From NCBI GenBank assembly GCA_030016765.1, contig JASEJS010000030.1:1-7788 (forward strand): 7,788 bases of DNA, written 5' to 3'. The notes under the pieces are model-generated. The model saw nothing but the letters and a program-made list of their open reading frames with translations, searched no databases and was not told where the DNA came from. Of the stretch, positions 1 through 4,990 are shown in pieces (the stretch's first letter is position 1; each line of letters starts with the position of its first letter). Source of the DNA: Patescibacteria group bacterium (GTDB lineage Bacteria > Patescibacteriota > Minisyncoccia > Minisyncoccales > JASEJS01). The position numbers and the translations under genes were made by a program.

Positions 1-42
1 GAAAATCAAAGAAATAAAAGTAAAATCTATTTAATTTTAATC

Positions 43-70
43 TTGACAATTATTTAGGCTTTGCTAAATT
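43..70 (+). promoter_or_regulatory. Sigma70-type promoter of the cys leader-cysK-cysS operon
   Basis: A consensus -35 box TTGACA (43-48) is followed after 16 bp by TAAATT (65-70), which is preceded by TG at 62-63, an extended -10 element. The predicted transcription start is about 76-78, only 4-6 nt before the ATG at 82, so the transcript would be almost leaderless. The block GCTTTGCTAAATTA (58-71) recurs with one mismatch, and at the same distance from a TTGACA box, in front of dnaB (4963-4991). The A/T-rich stretch upstream (1-42) could act as an UP element, which is inference. Confidence 0.8.
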
Positions 71-81
71 AAAATCAGATT

Positions 82-159
82 ATGGGAAATCAAATTAATT
101 TTAAATTTCTTACTTGCTGTGATTGTTGTGCCTCTTTGAAGGAAGAGGTTATTGTTTAA
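82..159 (+). CDS. Cysteine-rich leader peptide (25 aa), attenuator uORF
   Basis: This short ORF runs from ATG at 82 to TAA at 157-159. Its centre reads F-L-T-C-C-D-C-C-A-S, with Cys codons at 115-117, 118-120, 124-126 and 127-129, and it ends K-E-E-V-I-V. There is no Shine-Dalgarno site. The predicted start of transcription lies 4-6 nt upstream, so initiation would be leaderless. Four Cys codons in a block of five, directly before a cysteine synthase and a cysteinyl-tRNA synthetase gene, is the signature of an amino-acid-sensing leader peptide. The peptide itself probably has no function; its translation is the sensor. The first attenuator arm starts immediately after the last Cys codon, and the stop codon sits at the end of the second arm, so ribosome position would decide which hairpin forms. 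Leaderless polycysteine uORFs controlling downstream genes are known from mycobacteria; this one is apparently independent. A metal-binding microprotein is the less likely alternative. Confidence 0.8.
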   Translation: MGNQINFKFLTCCDCCASLKEEVIV

Positions 160-203
160 ATTCCTAATTCCTAATTCCTAATTCCTAAATAATAGCCTCT
201 TCC
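130..203 (+). promoter_or_regulatory. Attenuator: alternative hairpins 1:2 and 2:3 (antiterminator)
   Basis: Three segments can pair in exclusive ways. Segment 1 (130-137, GCCTCTTT) pairs with segment 2 (142-149) in an 8-bp stem with a GAAG loop and two G-U pairs. Segment 2, extended to 141-158, pairs with segment 3 (186-203) in a continuous 18-bp helix containing two G-U pairs (149/195 and 154/190) and a 27-nt loop. Segment 3 is also the 5' arm of the terminator, so 2:3 and 3:4 cannot coexist. Segments 1 and 3 share GCCTCTT, and segments 2 and 4 share AAGAGG, as expected for an attenuator. A ribosome stalled on the Cys codons would cover segment 1 and leave 2:3 to form (transcription on). 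A ribosome reaching the stop codon at 157 would cover segment 2 and allow 3:4 (transcription off). Pairings were worked out by hand. Confidence 0.8.
161..188 (+). repeat. Four tandem copies of the heptamer TTCCTAA
   Basis: TTCCTAA is repeated exactly four times in the loop between antiterminator arms; the last copy contributes three bases (186-188) to the 18-bp stem. The period of 7 places a TAA in each of the three frames (165-167, 172-174, 179-181), so any ribosome passing the leader stop would terminate before reaching the terminator hairpin. A tandem heptamer can also change copy number by slippage, which would change only loop length. Confidence 0.85.
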
Positions 204-220
204 AAAAAAAGAGGCTTTTT
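194..220 (+). terminator. Intrinsic terminator of the attenuator (3:4), upstream of cysK
   Basis: An 8-bp stem, 194-201 with 209-216, encloses a 7-nt loop and is followed by a U tract (216-220). It ends 4 nt before the cysK ATG, too close to serve an ordinary upstream gene. Its 3' arm contains GAGG (211-214), the only Shine-Dalgarno-like site for cysK, so the same hairpin would also block translation of read-through RNA. Confidence 0.85.
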
Positions 221-224
221 ATTT

Positions 225-1061
225 ATGAAAAATATATTAGATACTATTGGCAACACTCCTCTAATTAAAATTGGAAAGATTTTTGCGAAATTAGAGACCA
301 CTAATCCTTCAGGTTCAATTAAAGATAGAATGGCAAAGTATATGGTAGAAAAAGCAGAAGAAAGAGGAGAATTAAGGCCTGGCTATACTATCATTGAGGC
401 TACTTCTGGAAATACTGGAATTAGTTTGGCTATAATTTCGGCAATAAAGGGATATAAATTCATTGCAGTAATGCCAGAAAATATCGGAAGAGAAAAGAGA
501 AAATTGATAGAAATCTTTGGAGCAAAAATTGTTTTAACTCCTGAAAAAGAAGGTTTTTGGGGAGCAATTAAAAGGACAGAGAAATTGGCTAAAAGATATA
601 AAAAAGTCTGGCTACCAAAACAATTTGAAAATCCTGATAATGTTGAGGCTCATTATAAAACTACTGGCCGAGAGATTTTAAGACAAATTGATAGAATCGA
701 TGCCTTTGTAGCTGGAATTGGAACTGGTGGCACTTTAATGGGAGTAGCCAAAGCTTTGAAGGAAAAGTTCCCAAAAGTAAAAATAATTGGAGTAGAAGCA
801 GCTGAATCTCCTCATCAGATAGAAGGAATTTCAGATGGCATAGTACCAAAAATCCTAAATTTTAATTTGATTGATAAAATAGTCAAAATTAAAAGTAAAG
901 ATGCCATTTTGATGGCTAAAAAATTGGCCAAAAATTATGGGCTTTTAGTTGGTATTTCTTCAGGGGCCAATGTCTTGGCTGCTCTAAAATTGAGTCAGCA
1001 ATACAAAAATGTCGTCACTGTTTTACCAGACCGAGCTGAAAGATATTTAGAATTATGGTAA
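225..1061 (+). CDS. cysK: Cysteine synthase, PLP-dependent (O-acetylserine sulfhydrylase family)
   Basis: The 278-residue protein is a fold-type II PLP enzyme that makes L-cysteine from an activated serine and sulfide in the cytosol. Visible motifs in order: TPLI near residues 11-14; NPSGSIKDR at 27-35, with K33 as the PLP Schiff-base lysine; TSGNTG at 60-65, the substrate loop; GTGGT at 166-170, the PLP phosphate cradle; GISDGIVP at 201-208; GISSGA at 243-248; and PDRAERYLE at the C terminus, matching the usual PDxGERYLS. It is shorter than typical CysK (about 300-320 residues) but has every core motif. The donor could be O-acetylserine or O-phosphoserine, which the sequence does not settle, and no serine acetyltransferase is in the window. 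A possible GAGG ribosome site (211-214) lies 10 nt upstream, inside the attenuator terminator. cysS follows after 12 nt. Cystathionine beta-synthase-type use is less likely given the cysS linkage. Confidence 0.92.
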   Translation: MKNILDTIGNTPLIKIGKIFAKLETTNPSGSIKDRMAKYMVEKAEERGELRPGYTIIEATSGNTGISLAIISAIKGYKFIAVMPENIGREKRKLIEIFGAKIVLTPEKEGFWGAIKRTEKLAKRYKKVWLPKQFENPDNVEAHYKTTGREILRQIDRIDAFVAGIGTGGTLMGVAKALKEKFPKVKIIGVEAAESPHQIEGISDGIVPKILNFNLIDKIVKIKSKDAILMAKKLAKNYGLLVGISSGANVLAALKLSQQYKNVVTVLPDRAERYLELW

Positions 1062-1073
1062 AATATTTTTAAT

Positions 1074-2555
1074 ATGCTTAAAGTTTATAATACTCTATCT
1101 CAAAAAAAAGAAATTTTTAAGCCAAGAAAAGCAAGAAAGGTAAATCTTTTTGTCTGTGGACCAACTGTTTATGATTTTTCTCATATTGGTCATGCTAGAA
1201 CTTATATTGTTTTTGATATGATTGCCAAATATTTAAAGCAAAAGGGGTATAGAGTTTATTATTTACAAAATATTACTGATGTTGATGACAAAATCATTAA
1301 TCGGGCAATTGAAGAAAAAATTTTTTGGAAAGATTTAAGTAGAAAATTTGAAAAGGAATATCTAAAAGATATGAAAGCCCTGAATATAACTAGTGTAACT
1401 AAATATGCCAGAGCTACAGATCACATTAGAGAGATTATTAGCCAGATAGAAAGGCTTTTGAAGAAAGGTTATGCCTATCAAATTAAAGATGGAATTTATT
1501 ATGACATTTCGAAATTTAAAGATTATGGGAAATTATCAAAAAGGACGGCTTTAATGGCAGAAGACGCAGTATCTCGAATTGATGAAGCCAAAGAAAAGAG
1601 AAATAAAGGAGATTTTTGTTTGTGGAAGTTTGTAAGACCAGAATGGCAAAAATCTGGTAAAAAATTTTTAAGGATTCCAAGTTGGCCTAGCCCTTGGGGA
1701 GCTGGTCGTCCTGGCTGGCATATCGAAGATACTGCTATTACTGAAAAGTATTTTGGCTCTCAATACGATATTCATGGTGGAGCCAGGGATTTAATTTTTC
1801 CCCATCATGAAGCTGAGATTTGTCAAATGGAAGCTATTTCTGGAAAGAAACCAATGGTTAAATATTGGCTCCATACTGGATTTTTAACAGTTAAAGGTCA
1901 GAAAATGGCTAAATCCCTCGGTAACTTCATTACCATCAAAGATTTTTTAAAAAAGCATTCTGCCCGCCACTACACTAAACAAAGTTATGGTGTGGGGGCC
2001 CGAATTTTGCGCTTTTTTGTTCTCAAAACTCATTATCGCTCCCCTATTGATTATAGCGAAAAAGAAATTGGACAAGTTAAAAGCCAATTGGAAAGAATTG
2101 ATGAATTTTTAGATAAACTTCAATCGCGAATTGGCACAAATGTGACCACGAATAACACGAATAGGATTAGTGAAATTAGTGCTCAAATTCGTGAATATTT
2201 GCGAGCTTTCGAAAAAGCAATGGATGATGACTTTAATACGCCAAGGGCAATGGCTTTAGTATTTCATTTAATTTCGAGAGGAAATTATCTTTTTGATAAA
2301 GAAAAAATTACTCCAGCTGATGCCAGAGAGATTTTGAAATTTTTAAGAAAAATTGATAAGGTTTTTAATTTTATCTTCTTTGGGGAAAGAGTAGCTCTAA
2401 AAATTCCTTCTTTTATCAAAAAAATGGTTAAAGAAAGAGAAGAAGCGAGAAAAAAAGGAGATTGGAAATTGGCTGATGAAATCAGAAGAAAAATTCAATG
2501 GATGGGCTATAAAATCGAAGATACAAAAGAAGGCCCTAAAATTAAGAAAATTTGA
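1074..2555 (+). CDS. cysS: Cysteine--tRNA ligase
   Basis: The 493-residue class I aminoacyl-tRNA synthetase charges tRNA-Cys in the cytosol. It shows CGPTVYDFSHIGHAR at 28-42 with the HIGH signature at 37-40, YDIHGGARDLIFPHHEAE at 231-248, and the KMSKS-like loop KMAKS at 277-281, followed by the helical anticodon-binding region with AMDDDFNTP (about 382-390). Three of the four zinc ligands known from the E. coli enzyme are present (C28, H244, E248), but the fourth position, Cys in the usual WHIEC, is Asp (D219 in WHIED). Two segments appear inserted relative to the family: residues 298-309, a 36-nt in-frame palindromic insertion, and a lengthened linker around 352-372 encoded by repeat-like DNA. 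The start lies 12 nt after cysK with no visible ribosome site, which suggests translational coupling. The TGA stop lies inside the -35 box of the next promoter. Confidence 0.96.
   Translation: MLKVYNTLSQKKEIFKPRKARKVNLFVCGPTVYDFSHIGHARTYIVFDMIAKYLKQKGYRVYYLQNITDVDDKIINRAIEEKIFWKDLSRKFEKEYLKDMKALNITSVTKYARATDHIREIISQIERLLKKGYAYQIKDGIYYDISKFKDYGKLSKRTALMAEDAVSRIDEAKEKRNKGDFCLWKFVRPEWQKSGKKFLRIPSWPSPWGAGRPGWHIEDTAITEKYFGSQYDIHGGARDLIFPHHEAEICQMEAISGKKPMVKYWLHTGFLTVKGQKMAKSLGNFITIKDFLKKHSARHYTKQSYGVGARILRFFVLKTHYRSPIDYSEKEIGQVKSQLERIDEFLDKLQSRIGTNVTTNNTNRISEISAQIREYLRAFEKAMDDDFNTPRAMALVFHLISRGNYLFDKEKITPADAREILKFLRKIDKVFNFIFFGERVALKIPSFIKKMVKEREEARKKGDWKLADEIRRKIQWMGYKIEDTKEGPKIKKI
1962..2002 (+). 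repeat. GC-rich palindromic in-frame insertion within cysS
   Basis: A 36-nt stretch interrupts the family alignment between the KMAKS loop and the ILRFF helix. Removing residues 298-309 (HYTKQSYGVGAR) restores the usual pattern FLKKHSAR-ILRFFVLKTHYRS. The 5-mer GCCCG occurs at 1962-1966 and again at 1998-2002, exactly 36 nt apart, like a target-site duplication. Inside, 1966-1975 pairs with 1990-1999 (one mismatch, one G-T pair) around a 14-nt loop. About 24 of 41 bases are G/C in an otherwise AT-rich gene. This resembles palindromic elements that insert in frame into genes, such as Rickettsia palindromic elements, but membership in a repeat family is inference. Confidence 0.55.
2131..2193 (+). 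repeat. Repeat-like segment in the cysS linker
   Basis: The segment contains short near-repeats of period 9: CACGAATAA (2147-2155), CACGAATAG (2156-2164), GATTAGTGA (2165-2173), AATTAGTGC (2174-2182). CACGAAT also appears inverted as ATTCGTG at 2187-2193, so a hairpin is possible. It encodes a Thr/Asn/Ser-rich linker (TNVTTNNTNRISEIS) roughly ten residues longer than the same region in E. coli CysS. It looks like an interspersed intergenic repeat captured in frame. That origin is inference, since no second copy is in the window. Confidence 0.4.
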
Positions 2556-2580
2556 CAAGTGAATCACAGAAAATTAAAAT
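2552..2580 (+). promoter_or_regulatory. Promoter for the DUF5678-like / retropepsin unit
   Basis: TTGACA (2552-2557) overlaps the cysS TGA stop (2553-2555), and TAAAAT (2575-2580), one base off consensus, follows after 17 bp. The predicted start is at about 2586-2587, the ATG itself, implying a leaderless mRNA. No terminator separates cysS from this site, so read-through from the cys operon is also possible. Confidence 0.65.
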
Positions 2581-2586
2581 AAAAGT

Positions 2587-2829
2587 ATGAAAACTCAAAC
2601 ATTAAAAATCTCAAATAGAAAAAGGGGGAATAGAATTTCAATGAAATTTGACAAGAAAGAAATTTCTCTTGATAAATATGCTGGGCAATGGGTAGCCTTT
2701 TTGAGGAGAAAAATTGTTGGAAATAGCAAAAGTTTAAAGAAATTATTTAAGGAAATGGAAAAGAAAAGAATAGAAGGAAAAGTTACCTTTTTTCCTGTGC
2801 CTAAAAAAGGAGTAATTCATATTTATTAA
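2587..2829 (+). CDS. Small basic protein, DUF5678-like
   Basis: The 80-residue Lys/Arg-rich protein has the pattern DKYAGQWVAFLRRKIVGNSKSLKKL (residues 29-53, here described by its key positions Y31, G33, W35, V36, A37) followed by a helix and a final strand with VPKKG (71-75). This fits my memory of DUF5678, a small domain of unknown function with a G-x-W-V-A core. There is no signal peptide, membrane segment or catalytic motif. The ATG at 2587 is chosen because a promoter would start transcription right there; an internal ATG at 2641, after GGGGG at 2624-2628, would give a 62-residue protein that keeps the domain. The next gene follows after 4 nt and encodes a retropepsin-like protease, suggesting the two work together. 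Function is unknown. Confidence 0.7.
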   Translation: MKTQTLKISNRKRGNRISMKFDKKEISLDKYAGQWVAFLRRKIVGNSKSLKKLFKEMEKKRIEGKVTFFPVPKKGVIHIY

Positions 2830-2833
2830 TTTA

Positions 2834-3208
2834 ATGAGAAGAGAATTTCCTTATATCCAGGCTCATCCTTTAATTGAAGTAATCTTAGCTGGACCAAAGA
2901 AAAAAATAAAATTACTGGCCATGATTGATTCAGGAGCTGATTATTCCTTATTTGATTTGAGAATCGGAGAAAAAATAGGGATTGAAATAGGAAGGGGAGA
3001 GAAAGTAATTTTAGAAGGAATAGGCGGAGAACCCTTAATTGGTTATTTACATCTAGTTCCGATCCAAGTTGAAAAGAAAACATTTAATTGCAAAATTGTA
3101 TTCGCTAAGACCGAGGTTGCATTAGTTGGAAGAGATAATTTTTTTCTTCCTTTTTTAATTACTTTTAATGAAAAATCACAAAAATTCTTAATTGAAGAAA
3201 ATTTCTAA
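2834..3208 (+). CDS. Retropepsin-like aspartic protease, clan AA
   Basis: The 124-residue protein has one aspartic-protease half: AMIDSGADYSLF at 29-40, with catalytic D32 in the D-S-G motif and a hydrophobic strand before it. A Gly-rich segment (EGIGGEPLIG, 61-70) fits the flap, and ALVGRDNFF (96-104) matches the second conserved hydrophobic-hydrophobic-G-R-D motif of the retroviral-type fold. With a single DSG, it should act as a homodimer, as retropepsins do. No signal peptide or membrane helix is visible, so it is likely cytosolic. Its substrate is unknown. It starts 4 nt after the DUF5678-like gene with no close ribosome site, so it is probably translationally coupled to it. This is a cellular protein of the bacterial DUF-type aspartyl protease group; nothing nearby suggests a retroelement. 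Confidence 0.82.
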   Translation: MRREFPYIQAHPLIEVILAGPKKKIKLLAMIDSGADYSLFDLRIGEKIGIEIGRGEKVILEGIGGEPLIGYLHLVPIQVEKKTFNCKIVFAKTEVALVGRDNFFLPFLITFNEKSQKFLIEENF

Positions 3209-3227
3209 AAGAAGAACCCACCTAAAT

Positions 3228-3743
3228 ATGAAAATGGCTAAAAAAGTATTTGTCTCTTCAATATTTCTAGTTTTACCAAAAGAAAAAATCATCTTTCGAG
3301 TTCATCCTCATTGGCTATTTATAGTTTTGCCAGAATTAGCTTTGGCTTTTATTGGGTATTTATTTTTTAAATATTTCCCTATCTATTGGCCAGAAAAAAT
3401 TTACCCCATAGATAAAGTCTTAATAATCTTTAGTGTAATTTGGTTTTTTGTAATGCTAATTGTATTTCTTTATTGGATTTGTATCAATTATTATTTAACC
3501 AATCTTAGATTAATTGAAGAAAGAGGAATTATTGGAAAAAGGATAATGTCAATTTGGCTAGATAAAATCCAAGATATTACCTGTTCTTTTGGAATTTTGG
3601 GTAGGATTTTTGGTTTTGGTAACCTTGAAATTCAATCTGCCGGAACCTATGGAAAGATCGTTTTTAACTTTATCCCTAAACCTCGAAAATTAAAGGAAGA
3701 AATTGAAAAGGCAATTTTAGAATATAAAAAGGCTGAGATTTAA
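3228..3743 (+). CDS. Membrane protein with bacterial PH domain (bPH2/YdbS-like)
   Basis: From the ATG at 3228 the protein is 171 residues. After a short N-terminal strand region with FRVHPHW (23-29), there are two hydrophobic helices at about 29-49 and 64-86. The C-terminal half is a bacterial pleckstrin-homology domain: YYLTNLRLIEERGIIGKR (88-105), the IWLDKIQDIT strand (109-118), the GILGRIFGFGNLEIQSAG turn (122-139) and VFNFIPKP (145-152). Both termini should face the cytoplasm if the helices form a hairpin. The role of this family is poorly known; membrane or protein-assembly functions are proposed. An in-frame TTG at 3192 would add 12 residues and overlap the protease gene; ATG is preferred because it begins just before the conserved region. 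The gene is probably the last of the unit starting at 2587, and its 3' end carries part of a terminator serving the convergent glycosyltransferase gene. Confidence 0.82.
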   Translation: MKMAKKVFVSSIFLVLPKEKIIFRVHPHWLFIVLPELALAFIGYLFFKYFPIYWPEKIYPIDKVLIIFSVIWFFVMLIVFLYWICINYYLTNLRLIEERGIIGKRIMSIWLDKIQDITCSFGILGRIFGFGNLEIQSAGTYGKIVFNFIPKPRKLKEEIEKAILEYKKAEI

Positions 3744-3761
3744 TTTATCTATCTCAGCTTT
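3729..3761 (-). terminator. Terminator for the glycosyltransferase gene, overlapping both gene ends
   Basis: An 11-bp stem (3729-3739 with 3751-3761, one G-T pair) surrounds an 11-nt loop. Read on the - strand, it is followed by TTTTT from 3730 downward, a proper U tract. Read on the + strand, only three T residues follow. The hairpin spans the last codons of the PH gene, its stop codon (3741-3743) and the glycosyltransferase stop (3749-3751). Confidence 0.65.
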
Positions 3762-4969
3762 AACCAAGATAGTAGGTCTTTTTTAAATATTTTACTAAAT
3801 ATTTCATTAAAAGGAAGAATTTTTTCTTCCTTTTTTCTTTTCTCTTTTTGGCATATTTTATAGAAATTTAAAACCTGATCAGCAATTTTGGGCCAGGAAT
3901 AATTTTGAGCTTCTTTAATTCCCCACTCTCCCATTTCTTTTCTTAGTTTTTGATCTTTAATTAAAATTTCGACTTTTTTAGCTAAATCTCCAAAATCATA
4001 ATTTTTGGCTAAAAATCTTTTCCCTTTTTTACCTTTGAGAAATTGCCGATAACCAGTATTGGCAAAAGCCACTACTGGTTTTTGGCAAGCCATAGCTTCC
4101 AATAAAACTAATCCAAAGCTTTCGCCAAAAATAGCTGGGCTAATAAAAATGTCACAGCTTCGATAATAAGCTGGCAATTTTTCCCCAGTAATTTCACCTT
4201 CAAAATGAACTTCTTTTAGATTGTTTTCTTTTACATAATCTTGGCATTCTTCTTTTAAATCTCCTTCTCCCACCACAAATAATCTGATTTTATTAGGAAA
4301 CTTTTCCAGCAAGATTTTAAAAGCTTTTAATAAATAGATCAATCCTTTTCTCTCTTCAATTCGGCCCACAAACAAAAGATTAATTTTATCTTTGGAGAAT
4401 TTTTCAATTTTTGCTCCTCTGGGATTAAATTCTTCTAAATCTATTCCATTTGGAATTACTATTTTTGGTCCTTTGTAATTTTTAAAAATTTTTAAGGTTA
4501 GAGGAGCTACTCCAATTATTCCGTGGATTTTCCATTGAACAAGTTTATTTAAAAGATATAAAAACCCAGGGAATTTTTTCAGAAATTTGCTATGAAAAAC
4601 ATTGGCATGGAAAGTCAAGATATTTAGAGCATCAGACCTTTCTAAAATTTGGAGGGTGGAAGGGAAGCCAAAATTGTGAAAATGCAAGATATCAAATTTT
4701 TCTTTTTCAAGAAGCCCTTTAATAGCTAAGGGATTAAAATTGATACTAAAATCTGACTTACTTCCACTAAAAGGAAAAGGGAATGAAGTTCCCAAAAGAA
4801 TAATATCTTTTCCATAATTTTCTGCTCTTTTTCTTCTAGGGGCAATTACTTTTGAGTAAATTCCTCTTTTTTTAAATTCCTGATACAATCCCAAGACATG
4901 CCTTTTTACCCCTCCTGGCTGAGAAAAATTGTGAAAAGAAATTAAACCAACTCTAAGTTTTTTTGACAT
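3749..4969 (-). CDS. Glycosyltransferase family 4 (GT-B), PimA-like
   Basis: The 406-residue protein transfers a sugar from a nucleotide-sugar donor to a lipid or glycan acceptor at the inner face of the membrane. The N-terminal domain has the acceptor-side loop QPGGVKRH (17-24) and FDILHFHNFG (92-101). The C-terminal donor domain has PNGID (173-177), VGRIEERKG (201-209), with R203 and K208 in the usual phosphate-contact positions, and the E-x7-E motif from E283 to E291 in GESFGLVLLEAMA. The loop PGGV and the ESFGLVLLEAMA block resemble phosphatidylinositol mannosyltransferases, but the acceptor cannot be told from sequence. The last 40 or so residues are Lys-rich and amphipathic, which could help membrane binding. 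There are no transmembrane segments. It is transcribed away from dnaB and faces the PH membrane-protein gene. The start codon ATG is fixed by the conserved KLRVGLISFHNF strand directly after it. Confidence 0.93.
   Translation of the reverse strand: MSKKLRVGLISFHNFSQPGGVKRHVLGLYQEFKKRGIYSKVIAPRRKRAENYGKDIILLGTSFPFPFSGSKSDFSINFNPLAIKGLLEKEKFDILHFHNFGFPSTLQILERSDALNILTFHANVFHSKFLKKFPGFLYLLNKLVQWKIHGIIGVAPLTLKIFKNYKGPKIVIPNGIDLEEFNPRGAKIEKFSKDKINLLFVGRIEERKGLIYLLKAFKILLEKFPNKIRLFVVGEGDLKEECQDYVKENNLKEVHFEGEITGEKLPAYYRSCDIFISPAIFGESFGLVLLEAMACQKPVVAFANTGYRQFLKGKKGKRFLAKNYDFGDLAKKVEILIKDQKLRKEMGEWGIKEAQNYSWPKIADQVLNFYKICQKEKRKKEEKILPFNEIFSKIFKKDLLSWLKLR
3809..3838 (+). terminator. + strand terminator inside the glycosyltransferase gene
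   Basis: A perfect 11-bp stem (3809-3819 with 3824-3834, core GGAAGAA/TTCTTCC) closes a TTTT loop and runs into a T-rich tract. Its last base pairs are A-T and form part of the tract. It lies 66 nt past the PH gene stop, so + strand transcripts from 2587-3743 would end here, antisense to the last 50 or so codons of the glycosyltransferase gene. On the - strand only four T residues follow, so it may cause some pausing or termination there. Confidence 0.6.
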
Positions 4970-4990
4970 AATCGGCAGCTTTGCTATATT
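4963..4990 (+). promoter_or_regulatory. Promoter of dnaB-recR
   Basis: TTGACA (4963-4968), 16 bp, then TG at 4982-4983 and TATATT at 4985-4990 form a consensus extended -10 promoter. A second TATAAT at 4990-4995 is also present. The predicted start is at about 4996-4998, the dnaB ATG, giving a leaderless mRNA. The -35 box overlaps the first codons of the divergent glycosyltransferase gene (its ATG is 4967-4969 on the other strand). Confidence 0.8.

Noticed and set aside
2..34. Possible C-terminal tail of an upstream + strand gene (KIKEIKVKSI, TAA at 32-34)
   Set aside because: Ten codons in AT-rich DNA are too few to tell coding from chance, and the next 8 bases run straight into the promoter.
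60..224. T-box riboswitch, the usual Cys control of cysK/cysS in Firmicutes
   Set aside because: There is no T-box consensus (UGGNACCGCG-like) or specifier stem, and the leader is too short; the translated Cys codons explain the site better.
661..849. 62-codon ORF on the - strand inside cysK
   Set aside because: It lies antisense to the conserved GTGGT and PLP region of cysK, has a low-complexity Leu/Gln-rich product and no promoter; it is a shadow frame.
2826..3083. 85-codon ORF on the - strand over the protease gene
   Set aside because: It is a Leu/Phe-rich mirror of the protease gene, which has clear DSG and GRD motifs on the other strand.
3192..3227. Upstream TTG start for the PH-domain protein
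   Set aside because: The extra 12 residues are Lys/Arg-rich without family similarity and overlap the protease gene; ATG at 3228 is closer to the conserved start.
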